From: Echinimonas agarilytica
GTDB taxonomy: Bacteria > Pseudomonadota > Gammaproteobacteria > Enterobacterales > Neiellaceae
DNA length: 64,000 bases
NCBI RefSeq assembly: GCF_023703465.1
Contig: NZ_JAMQGP010000011.1
Location: 1-64,000, forward strand
Direction of reading: 5' to 3'
Both the position numbers and the translations under genes were made by a program. This document shows, piece by piece, positions 51,343-60,587 of this stretch. How positions within the stretch are numbered: position 1 is the first letter of the stretch; each line of letters starts with the position of its first letter. The notes below the pieces were generated by a model. It had not been told where the DNA came from, did no database searches, and was given only the letters and a program-made list of their open reading frames with translations.

Positions 51343-52436
51343 AGCTCGTCGACATATTGAGAGATCCGCACCAAAGTCAGGGGCTGTCCTTAAATCAGTG
51401 GTCAGAACTTGTTAGCGAAGCTCGATTTTTCTCCATGCTCTCACAGCTGCGTTCCGTATTTACCGGTGCGGGCATCTGGGATGAAATTCCAAACGCCGCT
51501 AAAACCGCGATACAGTCTGATATATACACCTCCAAAAATCAGCGAAGGTTGCTAGAAATTGAAGCCCGTGAGTTGTCGACTATCTTTACGCAAGCCAATA
51601 TCACCTTCACATACCTCAAAGGTGCTGCATATCAACTAATGCACCTCAAACCCTTTACCGGTCGATTGATGGCCGATATTGATGTTCTTGTCGCCAAACA
51701 AGACCTTGCCAAGGCCGAGCAAATATTGCTCAGCAATATGTGGATGAGTTCATCTGTGACCGACTACGATGATAAGTTTTATCGCGAGTGGTCCCAGGAA
51801 ATCCCTCCAATGCGTCATTTCGAGCGCGGTACTGAATTGGATGTGCACTTCAACATATTGCCTACAATTTTAAAAAATGCGCCTGATGCATCGTATCTCT
51901 TATCGCAAACGCAAGTGTTGCCAGACTACCCCAACGCATCGCATTTAAAGCCCTCAGCATTGACCTTTCATAGCATGGTTCATCTGTTTTTCGAGAGTGA
52001 GTACCACAAAGGTATTCGCGATCTTTATGATTTAAAATTGCTCATAGAACATTTTGAATCGGACTCGTTTTGGCAAGATCTTATGGCGTTGGACCAACAA
52101 GCTCGCAATGGTGACTGCGTTTATTTAGCGCTTCGCTACTGTCATCGTGTCTTTGGTGTTCAGGTGCCAGCAGAGGTCAGTGCTCACTATGAGCAATACA
52201 AATACAATGAACCTGTTCAATCGCTCATTGATTGGAGTTTTATCCGCGTTTTTTGCCGTTACTATCCTAAGCATCAGTTGCCGCTTCACAGTGTTGCTGA
52301 AGCTGTTTTGTATTGGCGCGGACATCTCAAACGAATGCCGTGGTACAGACTCATACCTCACTTGCTGAAAAAGTCATGGCGCAAAATATTTGAGGAAGAA
52401 GAAAAGAGCATCGGATCGATGTTTGATGAGCAGTAA
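51333..52436 (+). CDS. Nucleotidyltransferase-fold protein of the HPr-kinase-related system
   Basis: 367 residues. The motifs fit the large nucleotidyltransferase family found beside PqqD-like and HprK-like genes: TYLKGAAYQLMH (93-104), then RLMADIDVLV (111-120) with two Asp that would bind metal, and a third acidic strand ELDVHFN near residue 170. The C-terminal half is helical (FHSMVHLFFESEYHKGIRDL and following). It would transfer a nucleotide or a similar group to an unknown acceptor. Last gene of the unit; it faces the AAA ATPase gene. Confidence 0.75.
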   Translation: MSIKLVDILRDPHQSQGLSLNQWSELVSEARFFSMLSQLRSVFTGAGIWDEIPNAAKTAIQSDIYTSKNQRRLLEIEARELSTIFTQANITFTYLKGAAYQLMHLKPFTGRLMADIDVLVAKQDLAKAEQILLSNMWMSSSVTDYDDKFYREWSQEIPPMRHFERGTELDVHFNILPTILKNAPDASYLLSQTQVLPDYPNASHLKPSALTFHSMVHLFFESEYHKGIRDLYDLKLLIEHFESDSFWQDLMALDQQARNGDCVYLALRYCHRVFGVQVPAEVSAHYEQYKYNEPVQSLIDWSFIRVFCRYYPKHQLPLHSVAEAVLYWRGHLKRMPWYRLIPHLLKKSWRKIFEEEEKSIGSMFDEQ

Positions 52437-52437
52437 C

Positions 52438-52480
52438 GCAGCGGGTTCAAAAGGGGCCCCTGCCTCTTTAATCTTTTTTA
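52438..52480 (+). terminator. Possible terminator after the nucleotidyltransferase gene
   Basis: GCAGCGG and CCCCTGC can pair (52438-52444 with 52457-52463) with one mismatch, followed by CTCTTTAATCTTTTTT that runs into the end of the opposing gene. The self-complementary AGGGGCCCCT at its centre confuses the fold. Assigned with low confidence. Confidence 0.35.
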
Positions 52481-53520
52481 GATTCTGATTTTTTACTCGC
52501 AATCAGCTTATCCAAGTAACGAATAATCTTAATCTTGCGCTGAATCACTTGATCCATCACGTGCGTGACATCACCTAGAATACGTTTAATATCGTCCTCA
52601 GAGAGGCCTGAGAGAGCATTCGCTGATACTTCATCGCTGTCAGTCAACTCAGAGTTTTCTGTCTGTGCTATTACGCTAGCAGCAGCGGCTCGGCCACTTT
52701 GTAGTGAACCAGAAAGTTCTTCGCCCATCTCACCAATCACAGCGTCAATATCTTTCATTGTGATTTCTGAAAGATCCTCCAGAAAGGCATACAAGAAAAG
52801 GCGATCTGCAAAGATGTTAATTTTGCGCGGTACCCCACCGGTATATTCTGTGATTTTATCGAAGATGCCAGTCTCTAGCGAAGGGCGTCCGCTCCAACCG
52901 GCCTGGGTTAAACGATGTTCAATATACCCATGAACCTCTTCTGAAGAAAACGGACGCAAATGGCACGATGCAATAATACGTTGTCTAAATTGTTCCATCT
53001 CCGGTAACTCAATGATCGGTTTCAGCTCCTCCTGACCTAACAAGAAGCTCTGAATCAATGGGCGATCATTCATTTGGAAATTGGACAACATTCTCAACTC
53101 TTCGACCGTTTCGGCCGGAAGATTCTGTGCTTCGTCCACCACCAGCAAGGCTCGTTTACCCTGCCGATTCAGTTGGTGTAAGAAATCTTCCAAGCGTTTA
53201 AGAATGTCGGCCTTACTTAAACCCTCAACATCAATGTTGAATTGCGCCCCCACTAAACGAACTAATTCATCAGGGTTCAAGCGTGTTGTCGCGATTTGAG
53301 CTGCTACGATAGAGCTATCGAGTGATGCAAGAAGGCTGCGCGCAATGGTGGTTTTGCCGGTACCAATTGGCCCAGTCACAACAATAAACCCTTCCCCTTG
53401 AGAAAGGCCGTATTGAAGATAAGCAACGGCTCTATCGTGATGTGCGCTAGAAAAGAAATATTTAGGGTCAGGACTTAACTTGAATGGTTTGTCACTCAAG
53501 CCAAAGTGTTCTTCGTACAT
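52468..53520 (-). CDS. Exosortase-system associated AAA ATPase (ExeA-like)
   Basis: 350 residues. ExeA-type ATPase with the start MYEEHFGLSDKPFKLSPDPK, Walker A GPIGTGKTT (50-58), Walker B LLVVDEAQNL (125-134) and sensor arginines in QFRQRIIASC. The C-terminal part (about 275-350) is a variable tail with low complexity and a basic end. This family is a constant member of exosortase A loci (known as the XrtA-associated ATPase). It is the last gene of the minus-strand export operon, three bases after the outer-membrane gene. Confidence 0.88.
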   Translation of the reverse strand: MYEEHFGLSDKPFKLSPDPKYFFSSAHHDRAVAYLQYGLSQGEGFIVVTGPIGTGKTTIARSLLASLDSSIVAAQIATTRLNPDELVRLVGAQFNIDVEGLSKADILKRLEDFLHQLNRQGKRALLVVDEAQNLPAETVEELRMLSNFQMNDRPLIQSFLLGQEELKPIIELPEMEQFRQRIIASCHLRPFSSEEVHGYIEHRLTQAGWSGRPSLETGIFDKITEYTGGVPRKINIFADRLFLYAFLEDLSEITMKDIDAVIGEMGEELSGSLQSGRAAAASVIAQTENSELTDSDEVSANALSGLSEDDIKRILGDVTHVMDQVIQRKIKIIRYLDKLIASKKSESKKD

Positions 53521-53523
53521 GTT

Positions 53524-55002
53524 TTAAAACCGTTTGGTGAGGTTAGCAAAGACCCTATTTTCGTCGTATTTGAAGTTCTCTATGTTCGAACTCCGGTTTG
53601 CAAAACGATAACCATAATCAATCGACAGCGATTTTCGGAACGAATGATTCGCTCTCAATTCGAAAGTTCGATAATAGTCTTTTTGATCATCACCAACTGT
53701 TCGATCGAATTTATATTGGTCGTAATTCGCAGACGCTGATAATCGGGTCGTACGCGTCAGCTGATGCGAGTATTTCGCATTCACACCGTACGAATCGTCA
53801 TTGGTGGTTTTACCGTCGTCATTATCATCACGCTCTTTCTCTTGAGCACGAATTGAAACACTGAACGAGCCGCGCTTTAAGGCCAAACTAGACGTCCAGT
53901 CCAACGTTCGGTTAATCGAGTAGTTGGCTAAATCTTCATCACCAGAAAAGAATTCACGGTCGAAGCTCGACGGCGTTTCACGATAATTAATGGAATTGGT
54001 CCAACGCTTGCTTCGGTGCTTCAAACGAAAGGTATATGAATCACCAAAGAAGCGTTGCTCGTATTCAAAGTAAATAGTGGTTCTTGGGGTCGGTTTAAGG
54101 TTGACCTTACCGCCCCAGTAGTCATCTTGGTCGCCTTCAACAACGTGGTTATAGGTGAGTTCGAAGTACGAGCGGCGATCAATGTAGTATCTCAAACCGG
54201 GGCCAACCGACGCATATTTGCGCTCTCGGTCTGCATCTCCATCACGGCCCTTCTCATCATACTGCTCACCGCGATAATCTAGGAATGGAGCAAAACCTTC
54301 ATATTGTGCAAGCCCCAATTTACCTTGAATACGATGGGATTGGTTATAACGGTCATCTTCACGCGATTCATCACGATCGTAATCGTAGTTGGCCGACCAA
54401 AAGTAGTTGTCGACCTGTCGCCCATCGGACAAATCTAAATTGGCACCGTAACTGTAGCTATTCCCTTCGTCATCGGCTGCGTCACGAACTTTCGCATCAA
54501 CTCCACCTTTGATACCCACATTGCCACGGTTACCATTGGTATAATCCACGCCCACACCTGCATTACGGTTAGAAACCGTATCGCCGGTTAAGAAATCGTT
54601 GTTTGCATTTCGAGCCTGAGAACGAGCGACTTCACTGATGTCGGCATTGACCTTGCCGGAGAAACCACTGCGCCCGAGTTTATTTTTAGCAGAAAAATTA
54701 AGCTCATTAAAAAAATCGTTTCGATCAGAGTCGTGGCTATAAAAGGCTTGGGTGCCTTTGTAAGTTAAATCAACGCTTCCGCCGTTACCTTTCACTTTCG
54801 CTTTAAGGCCAGCCGAGGTTGTGCCCACGGTGCTAGTCTCAGTGTCGGAACCTTCAAGATTCACGTTGTCAGTGTAGGTCACTCCAGCATCAACCAGCGG
54901 AGTCACTTCTACCTTGGCAGCGTATGCACTCACAGATAAGCTGCCCAGTACCGCGGCAGCTAAAGGTTTAAGAGCGTTTATCTTTTTCGGCGTTAGATTC
55001 AT
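53524..55002 (-). CDS. Exosortase-system outer-membrane protein
   Basis: 492 residues from MNLTPKKINALKPLAAAVLG (55002), with a signal peptide ending SAYA. The open frame starts 28 codons earlier, inside the kinase gene. The mature part begins VEVTPLVDAGVTYTDNVNLE, then repeats amphipathic strands with many Asp/Asn/Tyr, and ends with a C-terminal Phe (VFANLTKRF), typical of outer-membrane barrels. Members occur beside XrtA polysaccharide genes and are thought to form or assist the export channel. The gene overlaps the kinase by 35 bases. Confidence 0.82.
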   Translation of the reverse strand: MNLTPKKINALKPLAAAVLGSLSVSAYAAKVEVTPLVDAGVTYTDNVNLEGSDTETSTVGTTSAGLKAKVKGNGGSVDLTYKGTQAFYSHDSDRNDFFNELNFSAKNKLGRSGFSGKVNADISEVARSQARNANNDFLTGDTVSNRNAGVGVDYTNGNRGNVGIKGGVDAKVRDAADDEGNSYSYGANLDLSDGRQVDNYFWSANYDYDRDESREDDRYNQSHRIQGKLGLAQYEGFAPFLDYRGEQYDEKGRDGDADRERKYASVGPGLRYYIDRRSYFELTYNHVVEGDQDDYWGGKVNLKPTPRTTIYFEYEQRFFGDSYTFRLKHRSKRWTNSINYRETPSSFDREFFSGDEDLANYSINRTLDWTSSLALKRGSFSVSIRAQEKERDDNDDGKTTNDDSYGVNAKYSHQLTRTTRLSASANYDQYKFDRTVGDDQKDYYRTFELRANHSFRKSLSIDYGYRFANRSSNIENFKYDENRVFANLTKRF

Positions 55003-55882
55003 TGTGTCCATACCCATAGCCATACCCGTAACCATATCCGGAGTTACTAAACGCCCCGCGAACCATCTTATTAACCACAAAGCCAATGGCTAAGTCTCGG
55101 TCTAGATCTTTAATTGCGTCTTTTACTTCAGACATTTTTGTTTTGTCTTGCTCTACAACAACGATCACTTGACCCACAAGACGCGCCAACACTTGCGTTT
55201 CGTTAATACCGATTAATGGCGGGCAATCGAACACCACCACGCGATCGGTGTAACGTTCTGCTAACTCTTGTGCCAGCACCATCATTTTTTCACTGGTCAA
55301 CAATTCGTTACTTAAGTCGTGAGGCATGCCTGCTGGCATCACACGCAAATTGTCAATTGTGGTGGGGTAAATCACGTCTGCAACAGAGTTTACTTCGCCA
55401 CTCAAGTACTCCATGAGGCCTTTCTTGGGCGGAATTTCAAACGTATTCATGACGCTCGGCTTGAGAACATCGGCGTCAACCAGCAACACCGTCTTGTCTT
55501 TCTCTAACGCGATACTCAAAGCAAGATTGATGGCGGTAAAGGTCTTACCTTCGTTTGGATTCGCACTAGACACCATGATCAAGTTGCCATTTTTATGCGA
55601 TGCCGCGCCCGAACCAAACGCATTGGTGAGCAGTTTAAGTTTAATGTTTCGGAACTCGTCACGAATGCGGCGCGCCGAAGCTGACGTGGTGATCATGCCC
55701 AACTCATCGAGCTGCTGCTCTTGAATTTGCAGTGTTTCAGTCTGGCCACCTTGCGGTACTACCACGCTAGATTCCGAAGCACTAGTTGCAGTCGCAGTCT
55801 GAGCTTCTGATTCAGGTTGGCCTTGCTGAGCCAATTTTTGCTTTGCCTTCATTGCATTTAAGGCTTTTTCAATTGTACTCAC
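54968..55882 (-). CDS. Exosortase-system polysaccharide tyrosine autokinase
   Basis: 304 residues from GTG overlapping the preceding stop (GTGA). BY-kinase motifs: Walker A SSANPNEGKTFT (105-116), Walker A' LLVDAD (133-138), Walker B VVVFDCPP (215-222). The tail SGYGYGYGYGYGHN carries five Tyr alternating with Gly (283-291), the likely autophosphorylation cluster. It works with the chain-length protein encoded just upstream to control polymer synthesis and export. The tail is encoded by a short tandem repeat that overlaps the next gene's upstream region. Confidence 0.93.
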   Translation of the reverse strand: MSTIEKALNAMKAKQKLAQQGQPESEAQTATATSASESSVVVPQGGQTETLQIQEQQLDELGMITTSASARRIRDEFRNIKLKLLTNAFGSGAASHKNGNLIMVSSANPNEGKTFTAINLALSIALEKDKTVLLVDADVLKPSVMNTFEIPPKKGLMEYLSGEVNSVADVIYPTTIDNLRVMPAGMPHDLSNELLTSEKMMVLAQELAERYTDRVVVFDCPPLIGINETQVLARLVGQVIVVVEQDKTKMSEVKDAIKDLDRDLAIGFVVNKMVRGAFSNSGYGYGYGYGYGHNESNAEKDKRS

Positions 55883-57432
55883 AGTGCCCCCAACCCATTA
55901 ACGAAGATTTTGTCGTGCCAGCTGTGATTTGAATTCACAACAACGAATAAAACAAAGACCGAAATCAATGCCACGTTGGCAGCAATAAATATTCTCGTTT
56001 TACGTTTTTCCCAGACTTGTAGACCCGAGTTTTCTGTTGCTGAAACCATGCCCAATACCGGCAAATCAGTAAGCTTCGTAAGTTGGCGTTGGCTAGTCAC
56101 AACAGGCGACAAAATACTAAACACGAATGACAACGCTCCGCCAAGAACAATACTCAACACTAATACACCCACAAGCATTGGAACCCGAGCTGGGCCGGAT
56201 GGCGTTAGGCGGAGTTTGGCAGGTTCAAGTACACGGAACGAGATGGACTCTGTCGACTGATCGACTTTTTCCGACATCATGGCCGATTCTTTACGACTCA
56301 ATAACTCGTAATACTTATCTTTGGTAATGCCGTAGCTACGGTTTAAACCGGTTAAACGAGCTTGAACATCAGGCACTTCGTTCAAGTTACTTGTCAGCTC
56401 TTCTACTTGGCTTACGTATTTGTCTCGGCGAACTTCAAGCGCCGCAACTTTATTCTCAAGATTGTTCACCGTGGCTTTTAAATCTTGGAAGTACGGATTA
56501 GACTCCATTGAACCACTGCTCAGACGACCACTTAAATAATCTCTCTTCTGCGCCATTAAGCCTTCAAGACGTTTCCGAGTTTCCGATACTTCGGGGTGCT
56601 GATCGGTAAATCGCACACTTAAGTCGTCCAAACGAAGCTGCAATGAAGCAATACGGTCATCATACTGAGTGCGCACAGAGCTCATGTCAGACGCGACAAT
56701 CTCAGATTCACCATCAAGCTGAGCGCGGGCTGACTTAAGTTCTGTTTGCGTTTCTTGCAACACTAACTCAGCTTGCTCCAAGCGTGATTTCGCACTTTCA
56801 AGTTCGTTGTAGTAACTGCCTTGATTATTCACGATGAACGCAGCATTCTGTTTTTTGAACTCGGCCAAACGTCGTTCGTCTTGAACCAAGCGGCGTTCAT
56901 AATCAGAGATTTGTTCGTCTAAGAATTTTTGAGCTTGGTCGGAATCCAACCGCTTTTCACCCAACGTATTTTCAATGAATACGCTAATACCGCCTTCAAC
57001 AAGCTTTTGAGCTTGCACAGGATCTGCACCGTTAAACGAAACAGTGTATATATTCTGGCGCCCGGAGGAACGAATTCGAAGGCCCGACTTAATAGTTCTC
57101 AGCAACGCGTCATATTCTGCTTTTGAGCTAGTTTCTAAATCTGCATCTGCTGCACGCGCAATCTTTTCTAAATTATCACGTGTGGTAATGGTTTTAAGAA
57201 TCAAACTCAACTCCTGATTAGGATCGGTTTGAATCGCAATACCGCGCAGCAAAGGCTTTAGCATTGATCGAGTGTCTGCGAATACTTTCGCCGTAGAAGA
57301 ATACTGATTAGGCATCATTGACACGAACATCCACCCCAAAGGGCAGATGATCCAAGTTGCAATCAGTATGTAGCGTCGTTTCAGCCAGATACCACGAAGG
57401 TACTGAAACAATTCATCAAAAATATCTTGCAT
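55879..57432 (-). CDS. Polysaccharide chain-length determinant (Wzz/GNVR type)
   Basis: 517 residues. The Wzz domain begins after a short cytoplasmic stretch; TM1 is at about 20-40, a long coiled-coil periplasmic part at about 165-400 (KFLDEQISDYERRLVQDERR and following), the conserved PxxP-type segment near TM2 (LRLTPSGPARVPMLVGVLVL), and a third hydrophobic helix at about 480-503. It is separate from its kinase, as in exosortase loci. It overlaps the kinase start by four bases. Confidence 0.92.
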   Translation of the reverse strand: MQDIFDELFQYLRGIWLKRRYILIATWIICPLGWMFVSMMPNQYSSTAKVFADTRSMLKPLLRGIAIQTDPNQELSLILKTITTRDNLEKIARAADADLETSSKAEYDALLRTIKSGLRIRSSGRQNIYTVSFNGADPVQAQKLVEGGISVFIENTLGEKRLDSDQAQKFLDEQISDYERRLVQDERRLAEFKKQNAAFIVNNQGSYYNELESAKSRLEQAELVLQETQTELKSARAQLDGESEIVASDMSSVRTQYDDRIASLQLRLDDLSVRFTDQHPEVSETRKRLEGLMAQKRDYLSGRLSSGSMESNPYFQDLKATVNNLENKVAALEVRRDKYVSQVEELTSNLNEVPDVQARLTGLNRSYGITKDKYYELLSRKESAMMSEKVDQSTESISFRVLEPAKLRLTPSGPARVPMLVGVLVLSIVLGGALSFVFSILSPVVTSQRQLTKLTDLPVLGMVSATENSGLQVWEKRKTRIFIAANVALISVFVLFVVVNSNHSWHDKIFVNGLGAL

Positions 57433-57457
57433 GGTTCAAACTGCTCTCTTGCGTGGT

Positions 57458-58105
57458 TTAGAACCAAGCTTCAGGAATAATAATGATGTCACCCGGAAGC
57501 AAATCTACGTTCGCTGCGATGTCGCCATCACGCACTAAGGTGTCGAGTTGGACGTTGTATTCTTTCTGAACACCGTTCTCAACACGAATCAAGGTCGCTT
57601 TATCGCCATTCGCAAAGTCAGTTAAACCACCTACTTTGATCATCAAATCAAGTAGGGTCATGTGCTGCTTGTAATTCACGGCTTTGGGCTGAAGAGCTTC
57701 ACCAATGACGCGAACTTGTTCGCTATATGGCCCAACAAAGCCACCCACAGTAACCGTTACAATTGGATCACGTATGTATTTTGCTAACGATTGTTCTAAT
57801 TCACGTGCCAACTGAGTTGGCGTGCGCCCAGAAACAGGAATATCTTCCACTAGCGAAGTACTGATCATTCCGTCAGGACGAACTTGAAAGCCACCCGATA
57901 TTTCAGGGTTACGCCATACAAAAATGTTCAGCGAATCCCCTGGGCCAATCAGGTAACGATAATTCTCGATGTTAGTCGTCAACGATGCATGAGTTGACGC
58001 TTGAGGAAGTGACGGCTTGTCACTTGTGGCGCAACCAACAAGACCTGTTAGTGCAATAAAACCAGCAATAATAGCTACTGTTTTGTTTAGAACTTTAATT
58101 TTCAT
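57458..58105 (-). CDS. Exosortase-system polysaccharide export lipoprotein
   Basis: 215 residues from MKIKVLNKTVAIIAG; two earlier ATGs exist four and five codons upstream. A lipobox LVGC puts the lipid-modified Cys at residue 25. The polysaccharide export domain (about 50-135, YRYLIGPGDSLNIFVWRNPE) is followed by a SLBB domain (about 135-205). It matches the short Wza-like export proteins of XrtA loci. First gene of the minus-strand operon, 25 bases before the chain-length gene. Confidence 0.92.
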   Translation of the reverse strand: MKIKVLNKTVAIIAGFIALTGLVGCATSDKPSLPQASTHASLTTNIENYRYLIGPGDSLNIFVWRNPEISGGFQVRPDGMISTSLVEDIPVSGRTPTQLARELEQSLAKYIRDPIVTVTVGGFVGPYSEQVRVIGEALQPKAVNYKQHMTLLDLMIKVGGLTDFANGDKATLIRVENGVQKEYNVQLDTLVRDGDIAANVDLLPGDIIIIPEAWF

Positions 58106-58318
58106 GGCGAATTCCATCACGCTTTGATTGAGTGACTCAGGGTCAAAATACTCCTAAGTGCGCCCATGTTAATGCCCTCGGGTTAAAAATGTAAATCAAA
58201 TATGTATGAATTTTTGCGCTGACGCCAATACCACCGATGATGACAACAATGCTTTAACAATGATCAAATATCTTTATACTAGTGCTTGCAAACGTCGCCA
58301 TAAGAACCAGGGAAGAGA

Positions 58319-59722
58319 ATGACGAGCGCCCGATTTCATGACATACACTCAGGTACCCGACTTCTATTTATCGTAGAGTTAATCGTACTTACAGCCATTT
58401 ACTTGGTTGGACTAGAAGCAGATAGAACGTACTTTCCAGACGCTATTCCAAAATATTGGGAAGGCAAATTAGTACTTCACTTTGCCCTATTTGTATTCCC
58501 AATTCAGCTCAGTATCCTATCTGTAGGACTCTATAACCGCAAAATGCGCGAGACATTTCGCGGCGTAATTCGCCGTATGTTTGTCTCTATTGCATTGGGA
58601 TATTTCATTTCAACTGCCATTTACGGACTCACGCCAGCAGAAGTATTGCCCGGTAATGTTCGCGAGTGGTCATGCTTAGCCGCCTTTATAAGCTTGGTCT
58701 TGATCCGCTACATGGCTGTGACCTTGCGCTACCAACATATGGGCCGCCAACGCGTTCTAATCCTGGGTGCAGGTGAGCGTGCAAGTATCATTGAACGCCG
58801 TATGCGCCGCCGTGCCGACCGTGTAAGCTTTGATCTGGTTGGCTTTGTGAAAATGCGTGGCGATGCCGAAAAAGGCATTGAGAGCGATCCAATCATCGAA
58901 CTCAACACATCGCTTGAAGCCTATGTGTTTGAGAATAAGGTCGATGAAATTGTTGTCGCATCTGACGAACGCCGTTCCAACCTGCCGGTAGACAGCTTAT
59001 TTCACTGTAAGCTTCATGGCGTAGAAATTACCGATATTCTTGACTTCATTGAGCGAGAAACTGGTCAAATCGCGGTTAATTTAATCTACCCATCTTGGGT
59101 GATTTACAGCAATGGCTTTCAAAGCAACAACTACTTACGCAATGCATTCGATTGGTTGTTCAATGGCGTGTTGGCAATTTTCTTACTCGCCATCACGTGG
59201 CCGTTTATGTTACTCACCGCCATTCTCATCAAAATAGAAGATGGCCTACGCTCGCCGGTGTTTTATTCGCAAGAACGAATCGGCCTGAATGGACGCCCGT
59301 TTAAAATAGTTAAATTCCGCAGTATGACCACTGACGCAGAAAAGAACGGTGCTCAAATGGCCACCAAAGGCGACGCTCGTGTCACGCGTGTGGGTAACTT
59401 TATTCGCAAATACAGAATTGACGAGTTACCCCAGCTTTATAATGTACTCCGCGGAGAAATGGGCTTTGTTGGGCCGCGTCCAGAGCGTCCGTACTTTGTG
59501 CGCGAGTTAGTGCTCAGCATTCCTTATTACAACCAACGCCACAACGTTAAACCCGGCCTCACCGGTTGGGCTCAGCTGAAATATCCTTATGGGAGTACCG
59601 AGGAAGATTCGCTAGAGAAGCTGAAGTTTGATTTGTATTACATCAAACACCGTAGCTTTCTACTCGACCTACTCATTTTGGTTCGAACTCTCGAAATCGT
59701 AATCTTTGGTAAAGGCATTTAA
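58319..59722 (+). CDS. Exosortase-system undecaprenyl-phosphate sugar transferase
   Basis: 467 residues with five membrane segments (about 14-34, 50-70, 85-105, 115-135, 275-300) and a central Rossmann-like region (RQRVLILGAGERASIIERRM). The C-terminal bacterial sugar transferase domain includes ERIGLNGRPFKIVKFRSM, YRIDELPQLYNVLRGEMGFV and GPRPERP. It starts the lipid-linked repeat unit by transferring a sugar phosphate. A good ribosome site (GGAAGAG) precedes the ATG. It diverges from the export operon. Confidence 0.94.
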   Translation: MTSARFHDIHSGTRLLFIVELIVLTAIYLVGLEADRTYFPDAIPKYWEGKLVLHFALFVFPIQLSILSVGLYNRKMRETFRGVIRRMFVSIALGYFISTAIYGLTPAEVLPGNVREWSCLAAFISLVLIRYMAVTLRYQHMGRQRVLILGAGERASIIERRMRRRADRVSFDLVGFVKMRGDAEKGIESDPIIELNTSLEAYVFENKVDEIVVASDERRSNLPVDSLFHCKLHGVEITDILDFIERETGQIAVNLIYPSWVIYSNGFQSNNYLRNAFDWLFNGVLAIFLLAITWPFMLLTAILIKIEDGLRSPVFYSQERIGLNGRPFKIVKFRSMTTDAEKNGAQMATKGDARVTRVGNFIRKYRIDELPQLYNVLRGEMGFVGPRPERPYFVRELVLSIPYYNQRHNVKPGLTGWAQLKYPYGSTEEDSLEKLKFDLYYIKHRSFLLDLLILVRTLEIVIFGKGI

Positions 59723-59735
59723 GTTCAGGTCTATG

Positions 59736-60584
59736 ATGAAGCAGCAACCATCCATGATTAATGCCATGACAGTCGATGTGGAAGATTACTTCCACGTTTC
59801 GGCATTTGCAGGCCAAGTTGACATCAAAGACTGGGGCGATCGCTTCCCGCTTCGTGTCGAAGCCAGCACGCGCAAAACGCTCGATTTGTTCGCAAAGCAC
59901 AATGTGAAAGCGACATTTTTCATTCTAGGTTGGGTGGCGGAGCGCTGCCCAGACTTAATCAAAGACATTGCCGCACAAGGCCATGAAATTGCATGTCACG
60001 GCTACGCCCATCAACGTGCAACACAGCAAGATCGCGAAACATTTACCCAAGATGTAGCGCGCTGTAAAAACTTTCTCGAACAGCTGACTGGGCAAAAAGT
60101 AGTCGGATACCGGGCTCCAAGCTTTTCGTTCGACACCACCAATGAATGGGCGTTCGACGTGCTCCGTGAGTTAGGGTTTACTTACAGTAGTAGCACTTAC
60201 CCAGTGAAACACGACTTATATGGTGTGCCAGATTGGCCGCGCTTCAAACATGAACGCCCAGAAGGCATCACTGAAGTGCCTATCCCGACGACTTATCTCG
60301 GTAAACGCTCCATCCCTATTGGCGGCGGCGGTTATTTCCGGCTGTATCCCTATGCATTAAGTAATAAGCTTATTCATCGGTTTATCGACACCGAACAACA
60401 GCCATATAGCTTTTATTTTCATCCGTGGGAACTCGACCCCGATCAACCCCGTATGGAAGGAGCGCCCCTAAAGTCTCGCTTTCGTCACTATTTAAATCTA
60501 CATCGCATGGAGTCCCGACTCAGTCGGTTGCTGACCGATTTTCGTTGGTCAACCATGAAGGATGCTTATCAGATAGGTTTGTAA
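59736..60584 (+). CDS. Exosortase-system polysaccharide deacetylase
   Basis: 282 residues from the second of two ATGs (59736), six bases after AGG; the frame opens further upstream with TTG, and MINAMTVDVEDYFHVSAF seven codons later is where the family usually begins. Catalytic DVEDY (14-18), metal-binding His88/His92 in CHGYAH and the arm YRAPSFSFDTT mark the NodB fold. The C-terminal FYFHPWELDPDQPR is typical of this subfamily. It would remove acetyl groups from a polymer or intermediate. Start codon uncertain; function firm. Confidence 0.9.
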   Translation: MKQQPSMINAMTVDVEDYFHVSAFAGQVDIKDWGDRFPLRVEASTRKTLDLFAKHNVKATFFILGWVAERCPDLIKDIAAQGHEIACHGYAHQRATQQDRETFTQDVARCKNFLEQLTGQKVVGYRAPSFSFDTTNEWAFDVLRELGFTYSSSTYPVKHDLYGVPDWPRFKHERPEGITEVPIPTTYLGKRSIPIGGGGYFRLYPYALSNKLIHRFIDTEQQPYSFYFHPWELDPDQPRMEGAPLKSRFRHYLNLHRMESRLSRLLTDFRWSTMKDAYQIGL

Positions 60585-60587
60585 CAA

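Noticed and set aside
58121-58318. Search for a sigma-54 promoter between the divergent export and sugar transferase genes
   Set aside because: GG and GC pairs occur but at spacing of 8 or 11, not 10; a weak sigma-70-like pair near 58265-58285 is not convincing.
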